From assembly GCA_024741835.1 (NCBI GenBank), contig JAENRP010000016.1, positions 67,987-131,986 on the forward strand: a DNA stretch of 64,000 nt, read 5' to 3'. Below the pieces are notes generated by a model that did not search any database, was not told the origin of the DNA, and worked only from the letters and a program-made list of their open reading frames with translations. Below are positions 45,463 to 57,788 of this stretch, piece after piece (within the stretch, counting starts at the first letter, position 1; the number at the start of each line of letters is the position of its first letter). Origin of the DNA: Diplocarpon mali (lineage: Eukaryota; Ascomycota; Leotiomycetes; Helotiales; Drepanopezizaceae). The translations under genes were made by a program, and so were the position numbers.

Positions 45463-46772
45463 CATGGAACCCAGCGATCTGGTGCCTGTTAGGAATGCCC
45501 TGACCCGATTGGGGTATGTTGAAGAAACCGCATTACAGCCGAGCACAAGTTTCCGGGCAGTCATGCTGAGACTAGAGTACCAACTTCAAGAGCTCAAGAC
45601 AGATATCGCCGAGGTGGCTGAGAAAAGCGATGCTTTGGCTGCCAACGACAACCTTCTGAGAGAGATCGAAGCATTACTCTGACAAATGAAAAAAAAAAGG
45701 AAGAGCAATACCAGAAGAAAATCTTCCCCTGAGCGAGGAAAACGAGGAATGGCTGGAGGATGTCAAGAGTCTTGAACAAGCGAATCAGTTACTGAGAGCG
45801 AAGAACGAGGATTTGGAAGAGCAGGTCAAGCACATTAGAGCGAATTTTGACACCCGAACCGTTATGGCGAAGAGACTGCATGCAGAGAACGAAGACAATT
45901 TTGCTGAGATGCTGTACCTTCAAGGTGTCGAGTAAATTTTTATTCTCGAGCTCCAGAAGAATACTACCAAAGACGAGGTTATCCAGAAGTTAAAGGGGGG
46001 GATAATAAGCCACGAAGCTGAGATGACCCGATTGAGTGGCATCGAGAACAATCTCAGACTAGAACACAGCAGAGTGATGAGCTAATTAGAGACATCGAAG
46101 AGTTGAGAGCACAAAAACCCCAACTTAAGATCAGGTTCTCGACAATGGAGGAAGATAGCAAGACAAAACCGTGCCAAGGTCGAAAACTCCGACGAAGTGA
46201 AGCATAACTATGTCCTTGATCAAAGAGTCGAAGAGCTTCTTGGCCTGTCCGAAGTGATGGAAGCCCGCTACAAAATTGCGACAGACCAAACTATAGAGCT
46301 GAAAACCGAAATTTACAATCTCAAGAGACAAATCCAAGCAGCACGTACCGCAGCACAGTCCCCAGAGGTTGACAACAAGATTGCTTACGAGATGAGTAAT
46401 CTCAAGGCCCAGATCCGCGACCTACAAAGCGCCCAAGCCATCAATCAGTACTTCACATACATTGGTGCACTAGGGCGCAAGATCTTCGTGCTGGTCGGCG
46501 GCGGAGCCCTGGATAACACTGACGCCAGTCTCGAGGGACAGCCCTACAGAATCACCAAAGAACCCATTGTCGTAGCTGATGAAGCTCTCTTCAAGATGGG
46601 CATCCTTTCTGAAGAAACCGACGGCTCTATTTTCAGGGAGCGATACGGCTCACCTTATCTGCCAGCTCTGGACTATGCTGCGTACACTCGCTTCTACGAG
46701 ATCAAGGATTTGAAGGCTCGATTGAATGCCTGGCTTGCTCCGGAGTACCCGGGGACAAGGGGCGAGAAGTGA
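45463..46772 (+). pseudogene. Frameshifted coiled-coil gene
   Basis: The frame starts MEPSDLVPVRNALTRLGYVE and is coiled-coil-like until TGA at 45680. Just after lies a run of ten A; taking one base out of the run would bring the next stretch (beginning PEENLPLSEENEEWLEDV) into the earlier frame. A TAA follows near 45933, then two further shifts near 46080 and 46170. The last open part (46197-46772) carries the globular end with GRKIFVLVGGGALDNTDASL and ALDYAAYTRFYEIKDLKARL. Four or more lesions make sequencing error an unlikely cause. Much of the protein is still readable, so inactivation is fairly recent. Confidence 0.7.
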
Positions 46773-47609
46773 GCGAAGCGGGAACTGGTAATAAGCCAGC
46801 TGCAGAAGATCTGGGGAGCGGGTAAAGCGAGGGGGAATAAAGTTTGAGAAGAGTGGGATTATGGCTTTGAAGATTTTGGAGTTTAGGAAGTTGAGTGTTG
46901 AGTTAATTGAGCTTGCGGGTGGCGGTAATGTCCATGAGTAACAGTTGTGAACACTCTGGGAGGGAATGATCTCTGGTAAGAATTTGATTATTTTTGAAGG
47001 GTCTGATTCGTATGGCGACATGACGATCCTGACAGATCCAAGAGAGTACATAATGTAGGGGCGGGACCAACTGATTCTGTTACAATATAAATATGCCAGT
47101 CGAATGCGTCTTCCAGGGTTGATAATGATCGCTGGGCAAATTCTCTGCGGGTGGTAGGATGTTTTTGTCCGGAGTTGGCATTGCGTTGAAAAATATGAAG
47201 TATATGCCACAGGGGAAAATTAGAGAGGATCCCGGCTGATAAATCTCAAAGTGTTGAAACAGACCTCGAGGATATAATGGCTATGGTCGTTGTTGTCCTG
47301 AGAAGACTTTGTTCGATTTCGGTTTCGATTTCGGTTCGGGTCAGGCCACCCGGAAGGAAGCGCGACAACTTGACTCACCCCGGCAGGCTCTTCGACGCCC
47401 AATTGAATCCGTTCGGAGGTAGCTGCGAGCAGCTCAATTGCATGTTGACGTCAGAAAACTGCTTATTAAAATAACTACCACAACTCCACTCATTATCCAG
47501 AGATTGTTCTGGAAACTGTAGTGAGAGGTAACAGCCACCCACCTCCGAACCGCTACCGTTCAACATAACTCGAACCACACGTCCATTACCCCGACACCTT
47601 ACGCAGCGA
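46773..47609. other. Intergenic 0.84 kb before the GFA gene
   Basis: No gene seen. A short degenerate repeat of TTCGGTTTCGAT-type units lies at about 47310-47342. Confidence 0.5.
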
Positions 47610-48362
47610 TGGACGAACACCCCCTCCACGGAGCTTGCTTCTGCGGCCGAAATAGATACACAGTTTGCATCCCACAAGACGCGACCGAGAAACCACGAGT
47701 CTTCTTCGACAACAGCTATGGCCACCGTAACCCTACCTTTGCCTTTCCTCTTCCTTACATCCCCCCTCCCCCATTCTCACTAAACTGAAACTCTCCGGGT
47801 AGGCCGATCTCAAGCTACCCCTCTCTCCGCCTGGCTGAGAGTCCCTCTCGCCTGGTACCAGTCCACCACGTACGCCTTCCGCGAAGACGAGTCTCACGCC
47901 TCCATCCGCCGCTCATACACATCTCCTAACGAGCAGAGCAGTAAGCGCCATTTCTGCGGGTTCTGCGGCACCCCGCTGTCCTTCTGGAGTGAGAGAACAC
48001 CGGGGGATGCTACGTACATCTCGCTCACGCTGGGATCGCTGGTGGGCTCTAATTTGAGGGATCTGGAAGACTTAGGACTCTTGCCGCAGGAGGCGGTAGA
48101 GGATGTGGCTACGTCATTTGTGGGACGTGGTACCTCGAAGAGCAATATTAATGGAGGCGAGGGATTGCCGTGGTTTGAGACGATGGTTAAGGGCAGTAGG
48201 CTCGGGAATGTGCAGACGAGTTGGGGAGAGACACAGAGTGAAAATGGACGCTATAAGGTCGAGTGGGAGATTGTTGAATGGACAGATGACGGGGCCGAGG
48301 TGGACTTGTCGCCAGTGAAGAGGAAGCTTGGGGAGATTGAGGAGGATGAGACAATGACCTGA
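47610..48362 (+). CDS. GFA-family protein (glutathione-dependent formaldehyde-activating / CENP-V-like)
   Basis: Two exons (47610-47727 and 47803-48362) give 225 residues. The first Cys motif is in GACFCGRNRYTV near residue 10, and the second pair is in RHFCGFCGTPLSFW. These are the Zn-binding Cys sets of the GFA/Mss4-like fold. The segment LSAWLRVPLAWYQSTTYAFR supplies the central strands. GFA proteins are often annotated as S-hydroxymethylglutathione synthases, but most fungal members lack a proven activity. The C-terminus is extended by an acidic segment (KRKLGEIEEDETM). The intron has GTAACC..TAG ends and keeps frame. It sits at the edge of the accessory block. Confidence 0.82.
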
Positions 48363-49254
48363 GAGCTTGCTTGGAGGGTTACCTGTTACTGGGAGTCTGG
48401 TTGTGGTCACGGGGCTATAAATGGAGCTGCGTACCTCATGATGCCACGGAACCTGGGTCAACGGGCAACAAAATAACGGTCATTTGCTGGACTTGCAAAT
48501 AATTACGAGATATCTGGCAGGCCTCGAATGGCCATCACAATACACAGCGTTGCTTTCTACACGACTTTTTCTTCGGTGGGAGGATTGATATTGGCTCAGG
48601 AGATAGACAAGGGCTGCGAGCGATATCTTAGACCAATGGAGTACCGCGACGGCAACATACTAAGACACTCTCTCTGCAATCCCCAGATCACACTACAAAC
48701 TGAATGCTAACAGCATTCAGAGCCTCAAACCTCATTTTCCTACCGAGTTTCTTTTTACAGCCAGTACTACGACGGGTCCCCACGTGAGCTAGTAGAACTG
48801 CTCACACCCGATGTTCTCCCCGCGGAGCCAAGTGCTTCGGACTTCAGGCCCGAGATAGCGTCTCCAGACCCCATTCCCGCCCCCATGATTAACACAACCC
48901 CCGCCAGCAGCCCCGCAAACCGATCAGTGGGGCAAGACGTGCGGAGCTTCGTGAACTCGCTGGATGAGAGGAACGACTATGACCCGGCCTTTACGGCCCG
49001 AAACATGCTTTGGTTTGGTTTCCCATGGACCTGTCGCTAGTTTATCTCGGGACGCAACGACATCCCACTTAGTTCTCAGCATCCATCCTATATACTATAT
49101 AGAGCCCTGCGAACTGCCCTTTAATTTGCTTTGTTGTTTATCTTCTCGGTTTACGTTATATCATCTCCTGCCTTGAAACACTTGCTAAGGACAGCAACAA
49201 TTGCCAAGCACAAAGTCCGGAATATCCAAGCTGACGGCAGGAAACATTGCCATT
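48363..49254. other. Intergenic interval with a stop-free segment
   Basis: One stretch, about 48717-49039 on plus, is open for roughly 107 codons up to TAG and reads as a hydrophilic polypeptide with YYDGSPRELVELLTPDVLP and FVNSLDERNDYDPAFTARN. It follows a pyrimidine-rich TTTCTTTTTACAG that could be an acceptor at 48760. It could be a terminal exon of a lost or diverged gene. No start or partner exon could be set. Confidence 0.35.
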
Positions 49255-50785
<1,531 letters not shown>

Positions 50786-50986
50786 AAAGATCAGGGAGAT
50801 GCTGCGGCAACCAGTAAAGAGCAGGAAAATGGAGAGTTTGGTGCATGAAGATGTTGGTTTGGGTATAACACAGCCTCGATCTTTATGGAGTGTGTTTCTG
50901 TCTTGTGGCCCTCAGCCAGTACGTGCACACCTGCGTCCCAGGACCCAAAGCCGAATTACTATTCGCAGGAACTGTACAAGACTCTC

Positions 50987-53263
50987 TTATCGCTCAATGG
51001 TCCCCAGCACGATAGCTTCCTCTCCGCCAGCATAAGCCGCATGCTTGTTCTTCTTCGCGCCATTCTTCGGCGCCCGCTTCTTCGCCGTACTGCCATGCGA
51101 AAAACTACCCCCATTCTCCTTAGCAGATTCTCTGCCAGTGCTAGGCGCATCCTCGTCATCTGACATCGTAGCCAACAGCCTTTTTGCCTGGCTAATCGCC
51201 TCCGGCTCAGCGCCAGCGCCCGCCGTGCCCCGGATAGCGGCCTTCTTCTGCCTCGTGATTTCGGCTTCGGCCTCCTCTAGTTTCTTCACCGCTTCGAGCT
51301 GTTCTTGATCGTACTTCCGATTTCCAGCTTCAATGTCAGCGAGTTCTTCAAGCTGCATGTCAGACAGCTTCTCGAAGTTCTTCAGGTCGATGTGCTTCTT
51401 GGGGCCGACCATTGTCCGATTGATCTTTTCCGCGTTAACGCGCTCCTCCTTGTTGAACTTGAGCTTTATCTGGCGGCGGCTGCGGTGCGGGAACAGCTTG
51501 GCGATCATTTCGAAGTCGGTGCCGAATTGGGCGAGACCCTCATAGAAACGGGAGGTGGCTGCCTGGTCCCAGAGGAGGGCTCGTTCGCGTTTCATGTAGG
51601 TGCCTGACGTGATAACGGTGGTAAAGTCGTTTTCTGTAATTTCCTCCATATCTGCTTGCACTAGGCGAGCACGAGCTTGTCGGTCGATCTGAAGAGAGCT
51701 TTCGTCCACAACGAGGTTTCCGTTGACGATGCGCATTTGGGGCCCGGATCCCAACACCACAGGAGGGTCACCATTCTCAGCCACTTGGTCTGCTACAGCG
51801 GACGGCGCTGGTTCAGCTGTTTCTGTTTCTGATGGTCGTGCTAGGGCATCGATCTGATCAGCCAGTTCTGGATTGTTCCTCTTCATCTTTAGTTTCGTAT
51901 TCTCTAGCCTCTTATCTATGACTCGCTGTTTGATAACATTGTGCATACTGAACTTCTTGCCGATGCGTAGATCTTTGCATAGATCCGTCATGGTCAGAGT
52001 GGACTGATCGATCTCTTCTTCCGAAGCACCTTCCGGGGTCTCGGCACGTTGTTTCCGACCTTTGGCTGCTGGTGTACCATTCTTCTTATTCTTGCGTGCT
52101 TTCTTGACCCCAGCTACGCAGCGAGGTCGGTTCAATTGTATGTCCAAAGTCGTCCTTGTGTCATCGCCATCTTCTTGTGGTTGGACTTTCTTTCTCTTCA
52201 TGTATTTCCTCTTTGGCTTTTCCGTCCCAATTTCGGCCGCAGAAGCGGTTTCATCAGCCGCGGTATCCCCAGATGTAACGTCAGGATTTAATGCTCCTAT
52301 AGGCACGATTTCTGATGCCTCATTAACCTCTCCGGGTCGTGACAAGGTAGCATAATGCCCCACTAGTTCAATACCAGTCGCCCGAGCCCCTGCACGACCC
52401 ATATTCGGAGGACCATCTTGATTCTCCTCTACAAGACGGGCAATATTTTCGGGTGATGGGTATCGCTGCACCGTTGTCCCTGGAGGTCTTTTGATAGTTG
52501 ATGTATCTGGTCGAATAGGCTCCACCACGCTGGTTTCAGAGATTTCAAGTGTAGGCGTGTTTACTGAAGGATTTTGAGGCTCGATTCGTATCGCTTGAGT
52601 AGGGGCGGCGACAGTCGTTGGTAGGGATGTTCTGGCGACGAAAGAATCTGCAATTTGCTCCTGTTGGAGTTCTTGCGTGTGAGCAATCGCTGCTTCTAAT
52701 TCTGCATTCGGCTTATCGCGTGTCCTAGGTTCTGGAGACGGTCGTCTTGCAGGGGACTGAGGAGATTCTGCAGCATCCTGTAGCTTTGGAGGGACGATTC
52801 TTTGGTGGGCCGTTAATTTGGCGGACGACGGTATCGTCGAAGCAAGTTCTGGCAATAGCTCTATGGTAAAGTCCCTTTCTTCAGTAGGGGTCTCAATTAT
52901 TGACCCGTTTCGTCCCGCGGATACAGGGCGCTCCTCTATAGGTATAGGAATTCGTTTCGCTGGGGGCAGCGCAACAACATCCCCTCTTTCTTTCCTCTTC
53001 AATTGCGGCCGAACCGTAGTATCTTCAATTTGAGCCACCGCCACCGCCAATCCCGATTGTATGGACGGTGTTGATGTGACAGGCGCATCACTCGCATCGA
53101 TTTGTTCGCAGGCAGGGTCTTGCTGCGAGGCCGAGGGCGCATTCTGTTGCGATAAGTGAGATGGCTCAGGGGGTTGAGATACATTTGGGCGCGTTGATGC
53201 AGTACCGGAAGGATTTCGCGTCACCTTTTTCGGAGCAAACTTTTTACTTCTTCCCTTCAACAT
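50987..53263 (-). CDS. BDP1: Transcription factor TFIIIB subunit B'' (Bdp1)
   Basis: A single exon on the minus strand encodes 758 residues from MLKGRSKKFAPKKVTR. The N-terminal 450 residues are disordered and Pro/Ser/Glu-rich. The diagnostic block lies at about 555-610: a SANT/Myb domain with GLAQFGTDFEMIAKLFPHRS followed by RRQIKLKFNKEER, which is the Bdp1 signature. Upstream is a Bdp1-type segment with TMTDLCKDLRIGKKFSMHNV. Bdp1 joins Brf1 and TBP to form TFIIIB, which recruits RNA polymerase III to tRNA and 5S genes. The frame is open 14 codons upstream of the chosen ATG, but no other ATG occurs there. The start lies 352 bases from the divergent BRE1 start. Confidence 0.92.
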   Translation of the reverse strand: MLKGRSKKFAPKKVTRNPSGTASTRPNVSQPPEPSHLSQQNAPSASQQDPACEQIDASDAPVTSTPSIQSGLAVAVAQIEDTTVRPQLKRKERGDVVALPPAKRIPIPIEERPVSAGRNGSIIETPTEERDFTIELLPELASTIPSSAKLTAHQRIVPPKLQDAAESPQSPARRPSPEPRTRDKPNAELEAAIAHTQELQQEQIADSFVARTSLPTTVAAPTQAIRIEPQNPSVNTPTLEISETSVVEPIRPDTSTIKRPPGTTVQRYPSPENIARLVEENQDGPPNMGRAGARATGIELVGHYATLSRPGEVNEASEIVPIGALNPDVTSGDTAADETASAAEIGTEKPKRKYMKRKKVQPQEDGDDTRTTLDIQLNRPRCVAGVKKARKNKKNGTPAAKGRKQRAETPEGASEEEIDQSTLTMTDLCKDLRIGKKFSMHNVIKQRVIDKRLENTKLKMKRNNPELADQIDALARPSETETAEPAPSAVADQVAENGDPPVVLGSGPQMRIVNGNLVVDESSLQIDRQARARLVQADMEEITENDFTTVITSGTYMKRERALLWDQAATSRFYEGLAQFGTDFEMIAKLFPHRSRRQIKLKFNKEERVNAEKINRTMVGPKKHIDLKNFEKLSDMQLEELADIEAGNRKYDQEQLEAVKKLEEAEAEITRQKKAAIRGTAGAGAEPEAISQAKRLLATMSDDEDAPSTGRESAKENGGSFSHGSTAKKRAPKNGAKKNKHAAYAGGEEAIVLGTIER

Positions 53264-53615
53264 GTTTGCGATCAAATATTTGTCATCGGGCGAAGGAACC
53301 GTCAAGGGGTTTACAGTCGAGAAGGCGGGGAGTCGATACTTTGATTGCGAGACCGCGCTAGTACTGCGCTACTACGTATGGAGCTAGTCTATATTGGCTT
53401 CGTCAAGGTTTCTCTTCAGGTTCAAGCAACCTCTCTCTTCCAACCTCACCGACCTCCTCGATCGCACTACGACTTCCCGACTGGCTGCATTCGCCGCAGT
53501 AGGTCTCCCTACAAAACTTCTTACGGCTGCCATCTTCGCGTGCCAGCCGGCCCGCTGTGTCTGAATGCCCGCCTCAATCTCCCGTCAACAGTCCCCATCT
53601 CTGATCAAGATCAAG
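53264..53615. promoter_or_regulatory. Divergent BDP1/BRE1 intergenic region
   Basis: 352 bases separate the two ATGs on opposite strands, so this must contain both core promoters and leaders. No TATA box stands out. Confidence 0.5.
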
Positions 53616-56178
53616 ATGGAGGACAGGAAGAGATCCGCCGGTGATGATCTTGCTCCACCAACAAAGAGACAGGCCGTCAATGGCAAAGCATCTGTAGACG
53701 CCGACATGCCCTGGGCTAGCGATCTCGAGGTAAGCTGCCATCATCATGATCCCAACTCCCTTTTCGTCAACACGGCTCCCTCCCCGAATCAATGCCTTAC
53801 ACCTGTACCGGAATCTAGCTCTTCGCTCATCATTTCTCTGGTGATATACGATCTATATGGCTGGTGCTAATGCGCAGCTTGCTGTCCAGCATGTTGCTTA
53901 GCTAGCAGGCCTCCTTGTCCCACAGCATCGTACAACACCTTCTATCCGTACCTTCCTACACACAGGCTTCTATCTCGAAGAGACCCATACCGCAGGCTGG
54001 GATTCGCTGCTGACACGTGTCGCGTTATAGAACTATCAAAAGGATGCAATTCTACGGCAAATGCAGGAGTACAAGAGAGAGAAGATCGCATTAGAATCAC
54101 AGCTGAGAGACATCCGAAAACGATCCATCGACCATGATGATCACCTCCGGGTTGTTGATACTTGGTGGTCGCAGGTAATATTGTCTGGGACACGTGTCTG
54201 GCGCATATACTAATGCGTGATAGTTGCTGGATGAGGTCAAGCTTTTGGCGCAGGATGAGATCCCAGAAGTTGACAACGATGGTCAGCTTTTCTACGCTAC
54301 GCTGAGCCCCCCTGCTTACTAAGTTTTAGCAACCTTCCCGACGGCGTTACATTTCAAGGGTAGCGAGGATTTCCAAGGTCATCTTGCATCCAAAGCGAAG
54401 GAAATCAAGTCTAAACTTCAAATAATTTTCACAAGATTAGCCGCTTCCCGTGGAGAACAATCGCCAGAGGTCGAGGATCTGCAATCAAAACTTAGCAAGT
54501 TATTGGCCGGCCAGAAAGAATTTGTGGTCAAGCTAGACAGACTTCGTAAAGAGAGAGATGAGCTGAAAGAACGCTTAGAAACCGCATCGCTGCGATACAT
54601 CAAAGCCGAGAAGAAATATGACCGAGCCAAGAGCACAGCAGTGGCGAAATTGGAGCAGCAGGCTATCAATGGATCCGGAAACAGTGCTGGTAGTGGTATC
54701 GGAAACGTCAAGAATGGGGACGTCGAGATGACTAATGGAATTACTGAGAGCAGCGAGAATTCTCAGATGGCGTATAAAGAGGCAGCTTCTATTGTTGAGA
54801 AACAAAAAGAGCAAATCGAAGCCATCAATGCTGAAAATAAAACTCTAACTGAGCAACTCACTGCGGCGACCACTCGGCTGTCAAATTTGACTGAAGATGA
54901 CTATTCACGTACCGAACTCTTCAAGCAGATCCGAAATCAGCATGAAGATGTCATTCGACGAATAAATCACCTGGAGGCTACAAACATTCAATTACGGGAG
55001 GATGCTGAAAAATACCAAGCTGAAAGAACAGCATATCGCGTCCAAGTCGAAGGAGAGTCTGAAATCTTGACCAGCGATCTGGAGAATCAGCTCCAGAGAG
55101 TGGAGACTGATTTGACCAGAATCAGAGCAACTAGAGACGAATTACTTGCAGATCAATCCATACGAAAATCGAGCCAAGATCACGACCGTCCCTCCAGCAA
55201 TCATTTCAAAGAGCTCCTTGCCGGAAAAGATGAACGACTCGCGGCTCTTGAATCCGAGATTGAGCGTCTAAAGGCCTCTGTGAACGAGCAATCTTGCGAA
55301 TTAACGCCACGGCCAGAAATCGATTCCTTGGATTTGGAGCAACTGCGAAGAAAGTACGAAACTCTGGAACAACAATTTGAAGCAATTAATAAGGAATTAC
55401 CGGCCATGCAAAACGCTTACACGCGAGTACAGGCCCTCTCGACTAAAAAGGTCATCGACCTTGCAGTTTTGGAGGAAAAAGTCCAGGTTCTTTCGGCAGA
55501 GAAGGCCAAGGCAGACCAGAAGTACTTCGCCGCCAGAAAGGACATGGACACACGAATACAGGAGGTTAGAGCTCTGAAGACGCAAAATGCAAAAAGCTCC
55601 GAGATCATCACACAGCTGAAGGACGTCGAAACCGCCAACCGGACACTACTCAGCAATCTCGAAAAGCAGCTGAGTGATGTAAAGCAGTCCAACACCTCCA
55701 CAATGGCTGAAAACAAGAAGATGGAGTCATCCAGCCGTGAAGCTACGAGCAAAGCCGACGCCTTGGGCAAACAAGTTGCAGAGCTAACCAACTTGCTAAA
55801 GTCCAAAGATGCCAGCAACTTGAATAGCAAGCATCGACTCCAAGTTGCCGAATTGGATTTGGAGAAGCTTCAAGTCAAGTATGATCAAGCCCAGAAGGAC
55901 CGGGATCATTGGAAGAACAAGAGTCTAAGCAACCAATCTGGGGAGGAAGAGATGCTTAGGGTGGGTTTTCTTCGTTTTGTGTCGGCTAGTACTAATATCT
56001 CTAGACGCTTGCTCTTTGCACCATTTGTCGAAAAGATTTCAAGAACACAGCAATCCGTACTTGTGGTCACACATTCTGCAACAATTGCGTGGCTGATCGT
56101 TTGGCTAACCGGATGCGCAAATGCCCGAATTGCTCAAATCCTTTTGACAAATCGGACGTCATGGCAATTCACCTTTAA
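53616..56178 (+). CDS. BRE1: E3 ubiquitin ligase Bre1 (histone H2B)
   Basis: Five exons (53616-53729, 54031-54174, 54224-54281, 54330-55960, 56005-56178) give 706 residues, the usual Bre1 size. It begins [20 protein letters not shown]. Long coiled coils follow from about residue 40 to 640 and mediate dimerisation and Rad6 binding. The last exon encodes a C3HC4 [12 protein letters not shown], then [10 protein letters not shown], then [10 protein letters not shown], at about 654-692, ending in a short hydrophobic tail. Bre1 with the E2 Rad6 monoubiquitinates H2B, which promotes H3K4 and H3K79 methylation and transcription elongation. The RING lies alone on the final exon, a common layout. The first intron is unusually long (301 bases). 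Confidence 0.95.
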
Positions 56179-56481
56179 GTTTTTCTCAGCCTTGCCATAT
56201 CGAGTTTTGGGTATGGATTTTAGCGTTGGCTTTTCTTTGAGACCGACGAGGTCGTTGTACGATTGTACAAGATGCACACGGGCTGAGTGTTTATGCTTTT
56301 CGCATTGCTCTCAAGATGATTCTCTTCTGCCCTGTACATCAATTTCTTTTACGTCAACGCACCGCCAAGGTGTCACCATATGATTGATCCATGGGGGAAT
56401 CGCCAGATGTCGGGCGCTGCAATTCTACTTTAGATATACCAACGAACGACTGTCGAGTAATCCCCATGCCTATTTTGCTGC
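56179..56481. other. Convergent BRE1/SARAF 3' region
   Basis: About 300 bases between two stops on opposite strands; the transcripts' 3' ends may overlap. No gene is visible. Confidence 0.6.
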
Positions 56482-57396
56482 CTATCTTCTTGATGTTGAG
56501 CCAAACCCAGTGCTCTCATGTCTAGACGAGCTTGAGCCCGAATCGGTCCTTGAAGGGCTACCCCAGCTATTGCTTCTGGCGTTGTTGCCCAAAAACCATG
56601 AGTTGCCCCCCGTCGGCGCTTCCTGCTGTCTGTTCCCTCTATTTCCCGCGAGATATGCTCCTGCAGCACCAGCTGCAGCACCGGACCAGAATCCGGGTCT
56701 CCAGCTCTCTTGCTGTCGCGTCGAGCCATATCGCTTGCTAGAATACGGAGGAGGGGGATCAAAAGGATCACCGCCGCCGCGACCACCACCACCACCACCA
56801 CCCCATCCTCCCCACCCTCCACCCGCAGCTCGAGGAGGTCTAGGAAGTCCAGCCGCTGGCAGCGCATTCCAAGCCGAGTACACGATCCAACCCAAGACGC
56901 CCAAAAATATAAATCCAAAAAGCGCCGCTCCAAATTGACTCCCCTCTCCTTCGCTGCCTCCCCCAAAATATCCTCCTTTGCCATACTTCTCCTCACCCTT
57001 GTCAGTCAACAGCAGCCTATATTCCACTCCACAGCTGCCCTTTAACACATAAGGATCGTCTTTACTCGCATAACCCTCACACACCACTTCCGTACTGCCG
57101 AGCTTGAAGTCATCTGGGATTTCGGCTGTACAGCTCCATTCTATATCCTCTTCGTTGTACGATGCGCCTTGGTTCGTGCAGCGCATGCGCTCAACCTTGT
57201 AGTGTTTGCAGGCTGGACCGGTACATTTCAGCTGCGGCACGGCGTCGACCCTGCGATGCGAGGTGAGGGCGTTGGACCGTAGGGTAAGGGTCTTAACTTG
57301 CGATAGGAGGATGGCGTTTTTGGGTACCTTGGCTCCATGTGTGGAGGGGGCGAGGGTGAGGAGGGCGAACAGCGCGGGCAAGAGCGATATGTGCAT
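56482..57396 (-). CDS. SARAF-like store-operated calcium entry regulator (TMEM66 family)
   Basis: A single exon encodes 304 residues. A signal peptide at 1-21 (MHISLLPALFALLTLAPSTHG) precedes a Cys-rich luminal domain with LKCTGPACKHYKVERMRC, DIEWSCTAEIPDDFKLGSTE and VVCEGY. A single membrane span follows at about 155-179. The cytosolic tail is Gly/Pro-rich, with a run of about ten Gly around residue 200, then Ser/Arg-rich, as in animal SARAF. Animal SARAF sits in the ER and limits store-operated calcium entry through STIM. Fungi lack clear STIM/Orai pairs, so its role here is an open question. Length and domain order fit the family. Confidence 0.9.
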   Translation of the reverse strand: MHISLLPALFALLTLAPSTHGAKVPKNAILLSQVKTLTLRSNALTSHRRVDAVPQLKCTGPACKHYKVERMRCTNQGASYNEEDIEWSCTAEIPDDFKLGSTEVVCEGYASKDDPYVLKGSCGVEYRLLLTDKGEEKYGKGGYFGGGSEGEGSQFGAALFGFIFLGVLGWIVYSAWNALPAAGLPRPPRAAGGGWGGWGGGGGGGRGGGDPFDPPPPYSSKRYGSTRQQESWRPGFWSGAAAGAAGAYLAGNRGNRQQEAPTGGNSWFLGNNARSNSWGSPSRTDSGSSSSRHESTGFGSTSRR

Positions 57397-57788
57397 CGTT
57401 TCCCTTATTTCTGGTGTTGAGAAACAGAAACAGTTCTATAGTACCAAATATGCGAGTGATGGTTTTGTATGGATGGACGAAAAGGACAGATTACTGGGAG
57501 GAGTCGGACACTGTTGTATTGTCGTCGTCGTCACTGCTGCCTTTGTTCAGGCTATGGACTCCAACTGCTGGCGAGAGATTTGTCAAGAATCTGGCCCGAA
57601 AACAGAAAAGAGCTATAGATTTTCTCGGAGGCCCAATGATATATTTCGGACAAAAATGAATCTCTGTACTTATGATGGATTGTTACTAGAAGATGAAGGC
57701 GAGTTTCCAAGCTTCAGCCTCGCCTCCCTCACCGCATTACAAGGGTAGCAATACTGCCTAGGTTCATTGCCACTAGCAGACATCAGGG
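57397..57788. promoter_or_regulatory. Divergent SARAF/PBN1 intergenic region
   Basis: 392 bases between opposite ATGs; both promoters must lie here. No clear TATA element was found. Confidence 0.45.

Noticed and set aside
54418..54711. Minus-strand frame across BRE1
   Set aside because: Ser/Leu-rich antisense shadow of the coiled-coil exon.
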